A stretch of DNA of 64,000 bases from the NCBI GenBank assembly GCA_018857735.1, contig JABMCL010002100.1:466001-530000 (forward strand), given 5' to 3'. The DNA is from Alviniconcha marisindica (lineage: Eukaryota > Mollusca > Gastropoda > Provannidae). Each line of letters begins with the position of its first letter. Positions within the stretch are counted from its first letter, which is position 1. Both the position numbers and the translations under genes were made by a program. Below the pieces are notes generated by a model. That model ran no database searches. It saw nothing but the letters and a program-made list of their open reading frames with translations, and was not told where the DNA came from. Shown in pieces: positions 1 to 13,423 of this stretch.

Positions 1-1228
1 TCCCTGTGCACCAACAATGCTGAACAGGTGGGGACGGACACACAGACAACACAATGATTAATCTCCCTGTGCACTGACAATGCTGAACAGGTGGGGATGG
101 ACACACAGACAACACAATGATTAATGTCACTGTGCACTGATAATGCTGAACAGGTGAGGATGGACACACACAGAACACAATGATTAATGTCCCTGTGCAC
201 CAACAATGCTGAACAGGTGGGGATGGACACACACAGAACACAATGATTAATGTCCCTGTGCACTGATAATGCTGAACAGGTGAGGATGGACACACACAGA
301 ACACAATGATTAATGTCCCTGTGCACCAACAATGCTGAACAGGTGGGGATGGACACACACAGAACACAATGATTAATGTCCCTGTGCACTGACAATACTG
401 AACAGGTGAGGATGGACACACACAGAACACAATGATTAATGACCCTGTGCACCAACAATGCTGAACAGGTGGGGACGGACACACAGACAACACAATGATT
501 AATGTCCCTGTGCACTGACAATGCTGAACAGGTGGGGATGGACACACACAGAACACAATGATTAATGTCCCTGTGCACTGATAATGCTGAACAGGTGAGG
601 ATGGACACACACAGAACACAATGATTAATGTCCCTGTGCACCAACAATGCTGAACAGGTGGGGATGGACACACAGACAACACAATGATTAATGTCCCTGT
701 GCACCAACAATGCTGAACAGGTGGGGACGGACACACAGAAACACAATGATTAATGTCCCTGTGACTGACAATGCTGAACAGGTGGGATGGACACACAGAC
801 AACACAATGATTAATGTCCCTGTGCACTGATAATGCTGAACAGGTGAGGATGGACACACACAGAACACAATGATTAATGTCCCTGTGCACCAACAATGCT
901 GAACAGGTGGGGATGGACACACACAGAACACAATGATTAATGTCCCTGTGCACCAACAATGCTGAACAGGTGGGGATGGACACACACAGAACACAATGAT
1001 TAATGTCCCTGTGCACCAACAATGCTGAACAGGTGGGGATGGACACACAGACAACACAATGATTAATGTCCCTGTTCACTGACAATACTGAACAGGTGAG
1101 GATGGACACACACAGAACACAATGATTAATGTCCCTGTGCGCCAACAATGCTGAACAGGTGGGGATGGACACACAGACAACACAATGATTAATGTTCCCG
1201 TGCACCAACAATGCTGAACAGCACTGGG
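1..1228. repeat. 63-bp minisatellite
   Basis: About 19 copies with a strict 63-base period, containing CAATGATTAATGTCCCTGTG then CTGAACAGGTGGGGATGG. Because 63 is a multiple of three, one minus-strand frame stays open (21-residue period); this is not a gene. It lies in the intron after exon 12. Worn copies seem to go on to about 1560. Confidence 0.92.
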
Positions 1229-1649
1229 AACAGACCCATGAACAGGCTGACATCCATGTGGACTGCCACTTGTAAAGATGTCACTTGGGTTCAGAGAAGG
1301 GCAAGAAAGGAAGGAAACTACAGACAGACTGACATTCCAGATCATGTGTGCTGACTGACATAGCGATAAACAACATGTGGAGAAACAGGACAGAAAATGG
1401 AGAAAGGAATGACATAATGCATGTTACATACAAATACAATGATACCATACCAATTACCATGTCTACAGACTGACAAACCTCCATAAACACCTTCATATCA
1501 AGTGGAAAAGAAAAGATGCAAATGTGCAAACACAATCACACTGATGTGAACAGACTGACAGATGCTGGGACTGCAAAATTCCATGATGACAATGGGTTCT
1601 TAGCCTTTCTATGGCATAGTCATTTTCATCAGTTATGAGCTAGTTGCTA

Positions 1650-1829
1650 CCCCCCCCCCCCCCCCCCCCCCACCCCCCCCCCCCCCCCCCCCCCCCCCCC
1701 ACACCCACACACACCACACTCTCTCACTCTCCCTCTCACACACCCCACACACACACACACACACCATCCCCTCATCACACCAACACACACACACACACAC
1801 ACATCTCTCTCCTCTCTCTCCACTCTTTC

Positions 1830-1869
<40 letters not shown>

Positions 1870-1916
1870 CTCCCTCTCTCTCTCATTCACACACACACAT
1901 CCTCTGTCCAAACACA

Positions 1917-1984
<68 letters not shown>

Positions 1985-2079
1985 CACCACCACCACCACA
2001 CACACGCACACACACACACACACACAGACCACCCTACACACACATCCTCTCTGTCTCAAACACACACTCACTCACTCAC

Positions 2080-2145
<66 letters not shown>

Positions 2146-2240
2146 ACACATGCATGCACGCATACACATGCGCACACACAAACACACACACATGTGCAGA
2201 TGCACACACACACATACACACACACACGCACACAGAGGTA
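1650..2240. repeat. Poly-C, (CT)n and (CA)n tract
   Basis: A 50-base C run followed by nearly 550 bases of CT and CA dinucleotides with small breaks. All open frames across it are low-complexity artefacts. Confidence 0.95.
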
Positions 2241-2413
2241 ATTCACAATCACAGAGACACTACAAACTATGACAGCAGCATTTTTTCTTCCACAGAACCA
2301 CCACACAGGGTTCTCCCACTCCCCACAGACACTGTGACATTCCTGATGCACACCAACCAACAGGCAAACTGACGTTCCCATAGAAATGCATACTGACCGA
2401 CAGACACACTGAC

Positions 2414-2593
2414 AACACTGGACACTACAGTCCAGTTGCCACGAGCCAGGTTGGAGTCGCTGTGCTGGGAGGTAGTGGTGGGGAAGAGGTGACCATTTCG
2501 GAAAATGGTGATGAAAACACTGGTGTTGTTCTCGTCAATGATGCCTGCATCATGAAGCAGCGTCACTGGCAGGTCGATGGAAACATCGGTGTT
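2414..2593 (-). CDS. ADGRA: ADGRA-like exon 12: GAIN subdomain B
   Basis: Begins in phase 0 after a TATTGTTGCAG acceptor and codes NTDVSIDLPVTLLHDAG and, further on, FRNGHLFPTT and GNWTVVSSV (residues 580-639). This aligns with the GPR125 stretch around SIQLP, AFRNGKLFPAT and RTVVTPV, and exon 11 runs straight into it. The 3' end is uncertain: TT|GTCAGT at 2413 gives a 180-nt phase-0 exon, while CG|GTCAGT at 2397 gives 196 nt ending in low-complexity VSVSV. The GPS region and 7TM exons must lie left of the window. Confidence 0.82.
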
Positions 2594-2939
2594 CTGCAAC
2601 AATACAAAACACAGTAAATCACAAATGAAAAAGCATTAAGTGCAGTGCCATATTTCTTCATGCTGTGCGCATCTCCATCTGGCATGAAGTATGACTCATC
2701 TCTGCTTGCTGGCTGTTATCAGTCTTGCAGGCAGCAGTACAGGTGCTTGTTCAACAACCACACTGTATATCATATCAATTACTACTGTCCATCAACAGAA
2801 CATTCTGTTCACCATATAACAGCATCCACCACAACACTCTGTCTGCCATAGAAAAAAGAAAGACTAAAAATATATATAAAAATATATATATCAAAAACAG
2901 CAGCCATGCTGTCCACCATGTAACACAGTCCATCATGTA

Positions 2940-4370
2940 ACATTGTACACCACACTCTGTCTTCCATGTAACACAATGTCCACCATGTAACAGCAGCTAT
3001 GCTTGTCCAATGTGCAACACTGGCTAATGAAGTATATAATGCTATTTATGACTGTCCAACATGAACCACTGCCTGTTTGTCCACCAAGTAACACTCATGC
3101 CAGCCATGTGACACAAGCTATGCTTGTCCACCAAGTAATATTCGTGTCAGCCATGTCACACCAGCTATGCTTATCCACCATGTAATACTCCATGTCCACC
3201 ATGTCAGCCATATCACACCAGCTATGCTTGTCCACCATGTAAATGTCCACCATGTCAGCCATGTCACACCAGCTATGCTTGTCCACCATGTAAATGTCCA
3301 CCATGTCAGCCATATCACACCAGCTATGCTTGTCCACCATGTAATACTGGTCAGCCATGTCACACCAGCTATGCTTGTCCACCATGTAAATGTCCCACTC
3401 CCCGCTATGCTTGTCCACCAGTAATATTGTCAGCCATGTCACACCAGCTATGTTCCACCATGTAATACTCCTGTCCACCATCGTCACACCAGCTATGCTT
3501 GTCCACCAGTAAATGTCAGCCATGTCACACCAGCTATGCTTATCCACCATGTAATACTCCATGTCCACCATGTCAGCCATATCACACCAGCTATGCTTGT
3601 CCACCATGTAATATCTGTGTCAGCCATGTCACACTAGCTATGTTTATCCACCATGTAATACTCCATGTCCACCATGTCAGCCATATCACTTCAGCTATGC
3701 TTGTCCACCATGTAATATTCTTGTCAGCCATGTCACACCAGCTATGCTTGTCCATCATGTAATACTCGTGTCAGCCATGTCACACCAGCTGTGCTTGTCC
3801 ACCACGTAATATTTGTGTCAGCCATGTCACACCAGCTATGTTTATCCACCATGTAGTACTCCATGTCCACCATGTCAGCCATATCACACCAGTTATGCTT
3901 GTCCACCATGTAATACTCTTGTCAGCCATGCCACACCAGCTATGCTTGTCCACCATGTAATACTCGTGTCAGCCATGTCACACTAGCTATGCTTGTCCAC
4001 CATGTAATACTTGTCAGCCATGCTATGCTTGTCCACCATGTAATACTCTTGTCAGCCATGCCACACCAGCTATGCTTGTCACTACTGTCAGCCATGTCAC
4101 ACCAGCTATGCTTGTCATTCTTGTCAGCCATGCTATGCTTGTCCATCACATAATACTCTTGTCAGCCATGTCACACCAGCTATGCTTGTCCATCATGTAA
4201 TACTCTTGTCAGCCATGCCACACCAACTATGCTTGTTCGCTATGTCACACAAGCTATATGCTTGTCCACCATGCAACACTGTCCTGCATTTAATGCCACT
4301 GACGCTTGTCCAACACAAACTACTAGCCATGTTCATCCACCATGTAACACTGTCCACCGCATGACAATCT
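2940..4370. repeat. Degenerate 42-48-bp minisatellite
   Basis: About 30 copies of a unit with GCTATGCTTGTCCACCATGT and CAGCCATGTCACACCA, with variable spacing. Lies in intron 11. Open frames on both strands are repeat artefacts. Confidence 0.88.
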
Positions 4371-4439
4371 GTCCAGCATGTACTAACAGAAAGTGAGAAA
4401 CACTGTCCATGCTGGTGGTGCAATGTGCCTGCCACGCAC

Positions 4440-6080
4440 TGCTGTTCTCTGACTGCTTATGTTTGTTCCACATACTACAGTAAAGATCCAAACTCGTGTT
4501 CCACTTAACTATTACACAAATTATCCTTGTCCACAGTACAGTACTATCTTTGCATGTGTTCTCCTCAGCAATTATATTAGACTACTACTCTGAGGTCTAC
4601 CTGTTTTTGTAGAGCTCTATAAATAAATCTATAACAAACTGTAATTGACAGAGAATTTCAGCCTCCATTAAACTTAACTGCAACTATACCCTGATTTAGC
4701 AATTAAAATCTATATTATCAATTTTCATCTCCAAAAAGTAGCATGTTAAAATTTGGATGCATCATAGAGTAAAGTGTATTTGCGTGTATGTATGTGTGTG
4801 TGTGTGTGTATGTGTGCATGCATGCTTGCATACGTGCGTGTCTGTCTGTGATTATTTTATTTTTTAATTACAAAGCAAAACATCAATGCACACAACAGCT
4901 AATGCAGACCCAAGACTAACCTCTCCTGGAGAAGTTATTGGCCATGTTTAGCATTCACCACAGCAACCAATCCAGTCCAATATCCATGATTCACCACTGG
5001 GTCAGGGAGGTACTAATACTAACACCACCCATATGGCCCCAGCTGTGCACATCAAGTCATTCACAAGTGACCGGCTGGGTAACAACCACCAGACACCCCG
5101 GCCTACATCCCCAGCTATGCACACCGATTCATTCATAACCCTGCAGCTCCAGGGCCCAAACGCTCTGATGCTCCTAAACTGAGCCCTCCATGCTCCTGTC
5201 TCGCCAACGCCAACACCACTGCCCCTGCCCCTAGCGCTGTTGCTGTTTCTGGTCCTGCTGCTGGTGACAACTGGGTGCTGGGCAGAAAGAATCCCCCTCC
5301 CTCGCTCACACACAGTCACACCTTGGAGACGGGAGAGGCTGGAGGACTAGGGCTATAGATATCCACCACACACACAGTGAAGGCCTTGCGAGACCGACTG
5401 AGACCAGACAGTTACAGTATTAGTGGGGCGAGCCCTACTTTAAAAAAAAAAAACTCTCCACAAGTAGACAGGGGGGACCAGAGGGGAGGGGAGGGGGGAG
5501 GGGGGAAGGGAGGAGAGGGAGAGGGGGAATCAGTGAAGCGTGACTGATTGCCCAGGCCTCCCAAACACGCACCTGTCCCGCTGGAAGGGCTGTCCCCTCG
5601 CAGGGCAGTTATGTAGGGTATGCCACACAAGACTGACCCGAGTCTCCCCCTCTCATTGACATACAGGCCAGTCAGCTTGCATCACAAAACACCCCTCCAC
5701 CCTACCCGCCCCCCCATCCCCAACCACCACCACCCCTCCTCCTGCTTACGTCCAGGTATGGGGGCGGCAAAGAGCGGCACACCATATCAAACATCTCTCT
5801 TGCGGCCACAGGAGCCACAAACAAGCCAGTCTGCCTCTAACTGGGGAAGAAAAGGAATCAAAAGTCCAAAGGAAGACATGGAAGCCCTTGGGTGGAAAGC
5901 TTATCCCCCTTTTCAGCTCGATTACTCCCCCTGTATGTAGGAGTGAACTCGCAACACTGACTGGTCTCGCCAAGGACCTTCCTGCATGTACCATTTTTTT
6001 TCTCTCAGTACAATGGCCAGCTTACTAAGGACTTTCCTTACTGGCCACTAAGTCAAGTGCTCGGTCTCTGCGCACCCACT
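4440..6080. other. Intron 11 stretch without recognised features
   Basis: AT-rich at 4440-4930 and GC-richer at 5000-5950 with C-rich and G-rich tracts. No exon with protein similarity or good splice sites was found on either strand. Confidence 0.5.
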
Positions 6081-6084
6081 GTGT

Positions 6085-6172
6085 GAATTTTTTGGGGGGA
6101 GGAGATGGGGAAGGGGGAGGGGGGTGGGTGGGTGGGTGGGGGCGGGGGGGCAGCAAACCAGGGAAACAAATG

Positions 6173-6226
<54 letters not shown>

Positions 6227-6420
6227 CTGTGCGTGTGTGTGTATACCTGTGCATGTGCATGTGCGTGTGCATGTGCATGTGCGTGTGTGTGTGTGTGTGT
6301 GTGCATGTGTGTGCATGTGCATGTGCGTATGTGTGTGTGTGTGTGTGTGTGTACATGTGTGCGTGAGTGCATGTGTTTGCAGGTGTGTGCATGCATGTGT
6401 GCGTGTGTGTGTTCTCTCCC
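6085..6420. repeat. G-rich tract and (GT)n microsatellite
   Basis: G-rich run to 6170, then about 240 bases of GT and GTGCAT repeats. Confidence 0.95.
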
Positions 6421-6785
6421 ATGCCCACAGGTTCATCTGGCTGTGACACCTGCACCTGAAACCACCTTTTTACTTCTCTCTCACTTCACCATCTGTTACT
6501 TTACTGTCATGCCCCTAATCCTCTACCATGCAGGCAGCTGCATTTCATCTGTGAGGCTACTCATTCACTTCTGAGTAAATCAGAATGGAGGTCAAAAGGT
6601 TTCTCCTACTGGTAAGTGGCTTCTCTGGGAGGGAGAAGGGGGGGGCACTGGGGGGTACCCCTACCTAGATGCAGGTTAGACCAGATGTGTACTGAACCAA
6701 AACACAGGTGGCCACCCGAAACCCTTTAAAGAAACACCTCTTGGTGTGAGCAGTGGGAGACCATGAACACAGAAATCCCCCTCTG

Positions 6786-7634
6786 ATAAATTCAAGGGCT
6801 TTTAGAGGTTCACTCTTTGTAAGCACAGAACAAGATGCATCATAATTTTGGCAAATTAATTTTGCTCTGGGTGCAGAAAACCTTTTTCTTCCTTTCTAAC
6901 TATAGACATCTTTAAGTTTGACAATGCCCGGATAGGTAGCACATGAAATGTTCAGGGAAGAGGGGAGGGGGGTCCATCTAAAAGGAAGGGGGGGGGGGGG
7001 GGGGGGGGGGGTTCCATCTAAAAGGATTAGATACTAAGTTCACCATACGGAGACCAACAACAACCAAGACCAAACAATGAAAGGTGAAACATTAGTGCAG
7101 TACCACTCTGCCACGATCCCCTGTGAGCTTCAAAAACCATCGGCAGCCTGGTCATTAGTACACACATCAAGAAGCTGATATATACCCACTGAACGACATC
7201 AAAGTGCTGGGATTGACCCCCCAGCAGTTTAGACAGACTGCTGCCCAGAACTGGACCCACTGAAAGACATCAAAGTGCTGGGACTGACTGGGATTGACCC
7301 AAAAGGCAGTTCAGACAGAGACTGTTGCCCGGAACTGGGGGACCCTCAGAGAAAAGGAAATGCCACCCTGCAGTACAGTGCCTCCCGTCTCACAGCATTA
7401 GAAACTTGCAAGGTTTCCCCACAAAAGGCTTCAAAGTTCCAAGGTATGAACAATGGGGCTTTGGCACTAAGAGCAAGACTGGGGCCACAGGAACTTTCCT
7501 TCTCTCAACATGTTTTGTCCAATGGGTAAAAACTAAAAGAGATCAAAAAGAAAAGTCAGAAATAAAGATAAATTCAAGAGCTTTCAGAGGTTCACTCTTT
7601 GAAAGCACAGAACAAGATGCATCATAACTTTAGC
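6786..7634. repeat. Direct repeat pair of about 68 bp
   Basis: 6786-6852 and 7567-7634 share TTCACTCTTTG(T/A)AAGCAC then AGAACAAGATGCATCATAA. Between them are a G tract (6988-7011) and a two-copy repeat at 7185-7335 containing GACATCAAAGTGCTGGGA. Confidence 0.65.
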
Positions 7635-8280
7635 ATTTAACTGAATTGCGCACGTGTCTACATACGTATTTGTAACTGCATCACAACTTTAGCACTTAAT
7701 TACATGTGTCTACATATGTATTTGTGACACAGCCTTCTTCAGTCTCAGTTCATTGAGAAAGGTTTCAAGAAAACTGATTTTTTTTTAACACAATGTGGTT
7801 TTACTTTTGTTTTTATTTAGTCTATTTTCTTTTAAAGATTTTGTTTTAAAATGCCTTGCTGGTTCTATGTCAAAATAAGAAAACGTGTTGTTGGTTTTTG
7901 TTTGACACATACGACAAAAAAATTATTTTTGCCTAGTAAAAAGCACAAGGAACATTTCCAGGTATTGGTTCATTAGTCATTACTTTCAGACTCATGCAAC
8001 AACAATACAACTCTATTACCAAGTGACAAATGCACAAGGAATATGTCAGGGTGCCAAGGACTTGCCTACTCACACATTCCTACCAATCATGAAACAAAAA
8101 TAATTTGCAACAAAAAAAGAAAACAGGGGGGGGGGGGACGGTGGGGGGGTATACCATTTTAAAAATAAAAAACAGCCCCAACATCCTGCAAGTATGTTCT
8201 TTGTACATTCACAAAATTGTGTTTGTGTTGGTTTGTCTGTTTTTTTCCACAGTATTTGATGATACAACTCATGTTATGCG

Positions 8281-8356
<76 letters not shown>

Positions 8357-8357
8357 A
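8281..8357. repeat. (CA)n microsatellite
   Basis: About 75 bases of CA, preceded by a G tract at 8127-8150. Confidence 0.95.
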
Positions 8358-8695
8358 CCCAAGGCTAAACCTTCAACCCTGATCATCACTCATGAAACTC
8401 AATTTCTTAAAGTCAAACTCAACAATAAATCAGCTGGGCTTTCAAAAACAAAATCCTTCAGGTTTGTTTTGACCTCTTCTACCCACTGAAGAAGTCATGT
8501 TTTGAGAAAGCTAGTTTCTTTACGATAACAAACTAGTTCAGCTAGCTCCTCCCCCGGAACGGAAGTGCCAAAGCTGTTTTTGATGATGTGCATGTTGACA
8601 CAGACGAACAAAAATAAGGCTCACACTTTCGATCATGTTGGTGTTGCCGCAGCAGATTTTTTTTAAAGAAATTTAAGGAGAACAAAAATTGGGTT

Positions 8696-8768
8696 CCACT
8701 GAGAGTTTGAACTTGCAATCATCAGCATGAAAGTCTGGAGTGCTAACCATTAGACCACAGAGTTGCGT
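8696..8768 (-). mobile_element. tRNA-Glu-like SINE head
   Basis: The minus strand reads CTGTGGTCTAATGGTTAGCA (D arm), CCAGACTTTCATGCTG (anticodon loop with TTC) and GCAAGTTCAAACTCTC (box B). The acceptor stem does not pair, so it is a worn tRNA-derived SINE head. Confidence 0.5.
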
Positions 8769-8885
8769 GAGAAATGGGGCAGCATTTGCGTTTATATCAC
8801 CCACCCCTTTCTTCACAGGTGCCACTGATTCATTTCAATACTCTTTAGCGCTATTGTGTTAATTAGCAAAAAATATGTTACCCAT

Positions 8886-9412
8886 GCTACAGAACCCTCA
8901 CGTCCCAAGGAATCTTCACACCAAGCTTCATCTCAATAGGCTCAGCAGGTCAACTGAATCATTCATGGTGCTGACACAGACAGACAGAAACTCTTCTTTA
9001 TTTATACACTGTTCAAACAACATCCACCAAAACCAAGCCATGCCAGAAGAAACTTCTGCCTCACTTCCGCAGTAACAATGCAGTCATCAAGTTTTCAAAA
9101 GTGTGATTTTATCATGCAGTGTTATTAACTTACAAAAGGACAAAAGTCCCATGATGTAACCGCAAATAGCAAATTGTTCTCTGATTATACTTCATTTTAT
9201 AATAATAAGAAGGAGCACAAAGCCCATTACAAAGCAAAGAACCAAAACACACAGTCAAAACAAACTTCCATGAGTGTGCATGTGTGGGCACAGAACTCTC
9301 ATGTCCCAAGGAAACTTCACACCAAGTTTCATTTCAATAGGTTCAGCAGATCAGTGGGTCAATCTCTAAATCATTCATGGTGCTGGCACAGACAGAGACT
9401 CTTTATTTTCTC
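8886..9412. repeat. Pair of interspersed-repeat tails
   Basis: 8886-9012 and 9293-9412 share TCCCAAGGAA, CTTCACACCAAG(C/T)TTCAT, TCAATAGG(C/T)TCAGCAG and TCATTCATGGTGCTG. This resembles a retroelement 3' tail ending in CAGACAGA. The second is followed by CA/GCAC repeats. Confidence 0.55.
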
Positions 9413-10084
9413 ACACACACACACACACACACGCAGTCGCACATACACAGAGTCACACACACACGCACGCACGCACGCACGCACACACAGAGTCAACAGG
9501 ACAGCTTAAACTTAAAGCAGTGAGATTCTGAAGATGATTTGAAAGATGCAGTTAATGACTATAATCTTATGTATTCTGGCTAATTCACTGCACTGGCTTG
9601 ATACCACCACCACACCCCTCCCCTATGGGATTGTAATGCTCACCTGTACATTGTACTTGACTTACTGAAGTTGACTTTTCTCTCTAAACAGCAGCTGTCT
9701 GATGTACTATTCATCTAAACAAGATCTAAACTGAGACCATGCTGCCACATTTCTGAGAGCACGTGGCAGTAATTTCCAAACAGATGGCACCATGAAACTA
9801 AACCTGAAGGAATGTTCCCTGAAAGATTCCAAGTTTCGCTTTGGAATTTGTGGTAATTTTCTGTTTGAAAATTGGAAAAATGAGAAGGTAAGTGCCGAGA
9901 GATTTATTTGTGCATTAATCAATTTACTTGTTTTGTTACTTGGTGCCCAGCAGACATCAGAAGTTCATATTAATAATGTCTGTTCCACTGGTTACCACTG
10001 ACCTTGTTCTACAAATGTTGTTCTCTGGAAGAAAACCTGTTCTACTGTATGTGACAGGCCCTGATCCTGAGGCTACTGTGTTGA

Positions 10085-11230
10085 TGCTGGCATCTTACTA
10101 TCTCTAGCCAGCATGTTACAGCAAAAGCAAAACATTTGCTGTGTACAGAATTCTATGTCAGGATTACTTGACATTGGCATCTTACTGTCATTAGCCAGCA
10201 TGTTACAGCCAAAGCAAAACATTTACTGTGTAGAGTTCTATGCTATGTCAGGATTACTTGACACTGGCATCTTACCATCTTTAGCCAGCATGTTATAGCA
10301 AATGCAAAACATTTGCTGTGTACAGAGTTCTGTGTCAGGATTACTTGGCACTGGCATATTACTGTCTCTAGCCAGCATGTTATTGTTAAGCAAACGCAAA
10401 CTTTTACTGTGTACAGAGTTCTATGTCAGGATTACTTGACACTGGCATATTACTGTCTCTAGCCAGCAGGTTATTGTTAAGCAAACGCAAAACACTTGCT
10501 GTGTACAGAGTTCTATGTCAGGATTACTTGACACTGGCATATTACTGTCTTTAGCCAGCATGTTACAGCCACAGCAAAACATTTACTGTGTAGAGTTCTA
10601 TGTCAGGATTACTTGACGCTGGCATCTTACTGTCTCTAGCCAGCATGTTATAGTAAATGCAAAACATTTGCTGTTTACAGAGTTCTATGTTGGGATTACC
10701 TGACACTGGCATATTACTGTCTCTAGCCAGCATGTTATTGCTGAGCAAACACAAAAACATTTGCTGTGGACAGAGTTCTATGTCTGGATTACCTGACACT
10801 GGCATATAACTGTCTCTAGCCAGCATGTTATTGTTAAGCAAACACAAAACACTTGCTGTGTACAGTTATATGTCAGGATTACTTGACACTGGCATATTAC
10901 TGTCTCTAGCGAGCATATTATAGCAAATGCAAAACATTTGTTGTGTACAGAGTTCTATGTCAGGATGACTTGACACTAGCATATTACAGTTTCTAGCCAG
11001 AAGGATACAACAAAAGCAAAACATTTGTTGTGTACAGAGTTCTAAGTCAGGATTCCTTGACACTGGCGTATTACTGTCTCTAGCCAGCATGATACAACAA
11101 AAGCAAAACATTTGTTATGTACAGAGTTCTACATCCGGATTACTCTACACTGGCATTTTCCTGTCTCTAGCCAGCATGTTACAGCAAAACATTTGCTGCG
11201 TACAGTGTTCTATGTCAGGATTACTTTCAG
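10085..11230. repeat. 85-90-bp minisatellite
   Basis: About 13 copies containing GTGTACAGAGTTCTATGTCA, GATTACTTGACACTGGCAT and TCTCTAGCCAGCATGTTA. In intron 11. I find no link to an exon. Confidence 0.9.
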
Positions 11231-11459
11231 CTAAAGCAATCTTTATGACATGAGAAACTCATTACTGAAATTCCCCACCACCTGTTTATTACAGAACAGT
11301 ATGTACAGATGTGGGGAGACAATCACACATCCTACCTTCCCACCCAATAAACCTCAGGGTTTCAGTAGTCAGGTCAAGTCAATATACTTTCATCATCCCT
11401 CACAGGACAATTCAACTAACTACTAAAAGCTCATTAATTTTTTTTAATTTTGGGGGGAT

Positions 11460-13179
11460 TTAGGAATGCTAACTGTACGTGACAGATACAAACAACATAA
11501 CCACTGACCTCACTCTACTAGTCTGTATCATTCATGTGATGTGTTTTGTTTCATTAGGAAAATAAAAGTTGAAACATATCTTCCATAGATGAAACAGACT
11601 ACTGACCTCACTCCTTATTTTAAGAAAATGAAACACAATAACAAAACATAGACCACTGGCCCCACTCCACAAGTCTGTATTATGTGAGGCGTTTAAGAAA
11701 ATAAAACATACCTTATAGAGACTGACAAAACATAGACCACTGTCCGCAATCCACAAGTGTGTATTTAAACCAATTTTGTTGTTACAAGAGTTTTTAGAGA
11801 AAATGAAACATACCTTACACAGACAGACAAAACAGAGACTACTGACCTCATTCTACACGTCACTATTGTCTGAGTTTTTCAGAAAATGAAACACATCTCA
11901 CAGACAGCTATAAAACATAGACTAATGAACTCAACCCAGACCCCTGTTTTTGTGTGTTTATTTTCAACAAAGCGAAACATACCATGCATGGACAGACAAC
12001 AGACAGACCATTGAACTCATTCCACAAGTATCTGAATTCTAACCAAGCACACCTTACACAGACAGACGCAGCATGGACTACTGACTTCACCGCAGGTGTC
12101 CGGTATCTTTGAGTTTTTTTAAGGAAACAAAACATACCCTTACACAGACCAGACACAACACCGATCAGTGACCTAAATCCAGAAGTATCTAAATTATGTG
12201 CTGTTTCCAAGAAAAACAATCTTATTATGGAACACACACCGCCGCCCTCCCTCCGCAAGTGTCTTCTCCTGCATGGTTTTCAAGGACATGAAACACACTT
12301 ATCATGGACAGACGCATAAAAGACCCCTGACCTCAATCTGCTGGTGCATGTAGTTTGTAAGGTTTTCTAGGAATAGTAGTAGTAAACTGGTGTTTTATAC
12401 CCAGTCAACCAGTGCAGTTATATCAGGGCGAAGTTTTCTAGGAAACGAAACATACTTATAAAATTAAAAGTCATACAGACATGACATCCAAACACATAAA
12501 AGGTTCCAGAGAATGCTATTTGTTAGGACAAAAACACAGTCTGCAAAATTTGAGGATGATCCCCTTTGTCAAGCTACAAAACAACACTTAACAATTAAAC
12601 AGTGAAAAAGACTTGACGTCACTCCACAAATGTCTGTTTTCCGTGTGTTCCCAAGGTAATAAAACATACTTTACATCGACAGACACAACACAGACTGCTG
12701 ATCTCATGTCACAAAAGTAGTTTTCTGAGCCGTTTCAAAGACAGATACACAGTGAACCACTGACCTCACTCCTCAAGTGTCTGTTTTCTGAGCTGTTTCA
12801 AAGACAAACACACAACACACAAGAGACTTCACCCCACAAGTGACTGTTTTCTGAGCTGCTTCAAAGACAGACACACAATGAACCAGTGACCTTGCTCCAC
12901 AAGTGTTAATTTTCTGAACTGCTTCAAAGACAAACACACAACAGACCTCACCCCACAAGTGACTGTTTTCTGAGCTGCTCCAAAGACAAACACACAATGA
13001 ATCAGTGACCTCACCCCACAAGTGCCTGCTTCAAAGACAGATACACAATGAACCAGCGACCTCACTCCACAAGTGTCTGTTTTCTGAGCTGCTTCAAAGA
13101 CAAACACACAAGAGACCTCACCCCACAAGTGCCTGATTTCTGAGCTGCTTCAAAGACACACACACAATCAACCACTGAC
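11460..13179. repeat. Array C: exon-11-end minisatellite
   Basis: Starts exactly at the exon 11 donor. Each minus-strand unit (about 55-70 bases) repeats the last 41 exonic bases (GAAACAGC-CAGAAAACAGACA-CTTGTGGAGTGAG), the GTCAGTGG-like donor and about 30 intronic bases. It is clear at 12640-13179 (nine or ten copies) and fades but stays recognisable (ACTGACCTCACTCCAC-like) to about 11460. Confidence 0.85.
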
Positions 13180-13423
13180 CTCACTCCACAGGTGTCTGTT
13201 TTCTGTGCTGTTTCCAAGGCGACTGCATGTCAGCCGTCGGTTGCTGAGCCAGGGTGAGGTCCCATGTCGGCGAGAGCGTCTAAGTGAGCAGTGGATGCGA
13301 GAAGCCATAAGCTGGACTTGGCGCAGCACAAGGAGGGCAATGTTGCGAGATGTCTGTGACCAGTCATGCGCGGAGGACTCCATTTCAATGTTGGATGTGA
13401 GGTTCTGTAGTACATCCAACACC
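13180..13423 (-). CDS. ADGRA: ADGRA-like exon 11: GAIN domain
   Basis: A 244-nt exon (1 + 81 codons), phase 2 in and phase 0 out, residues 498-579. The segment NIALLVLRQVQL matches the conserved PNIAL strand of ADGRA GAIN domains, and two cysteines (IHC and LTC) match the pair that follows. The acceptor is TTGAATGCAG and the donor is GTGAG|GTCAGT. The last 41 coding bases are about 90% identical to the tandem units that fill the start of the next intron, so the end of the exon is effectively one unit of that array. A stop follows four codons past the donor. Confidence 0.85.

Noticed and set aside
1..1228. CRISPR array
   Set aside because: Whole 63-base unit is repeated with no unique spacers, in an animal intron.
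750..1253. 167-codon frame with a 21-residue repeat
   Set aside because: The 63-base satellite has no stop in one frame. No signal, splice or conserved residues beyond the repeat.
1644..2372. 242-codon plus-strand open frame rich in Pro, His, Thr, Ser and Leu
   Set aside because: It is a translation of poly-C, CT and CA dinucleotides with no splice sites or family similarity.
8696..8768. Functional tRNA-Glu gene
   Set aside because: Box B is degraded and there is no acceptor-stem pairing; it is a SINE head.
10085..11230. Exon-derived repeat or coding repeat (25-30-residue period)
   Set aside because: No match to any exon here. The open frame follows from the repeat, and its period varies.
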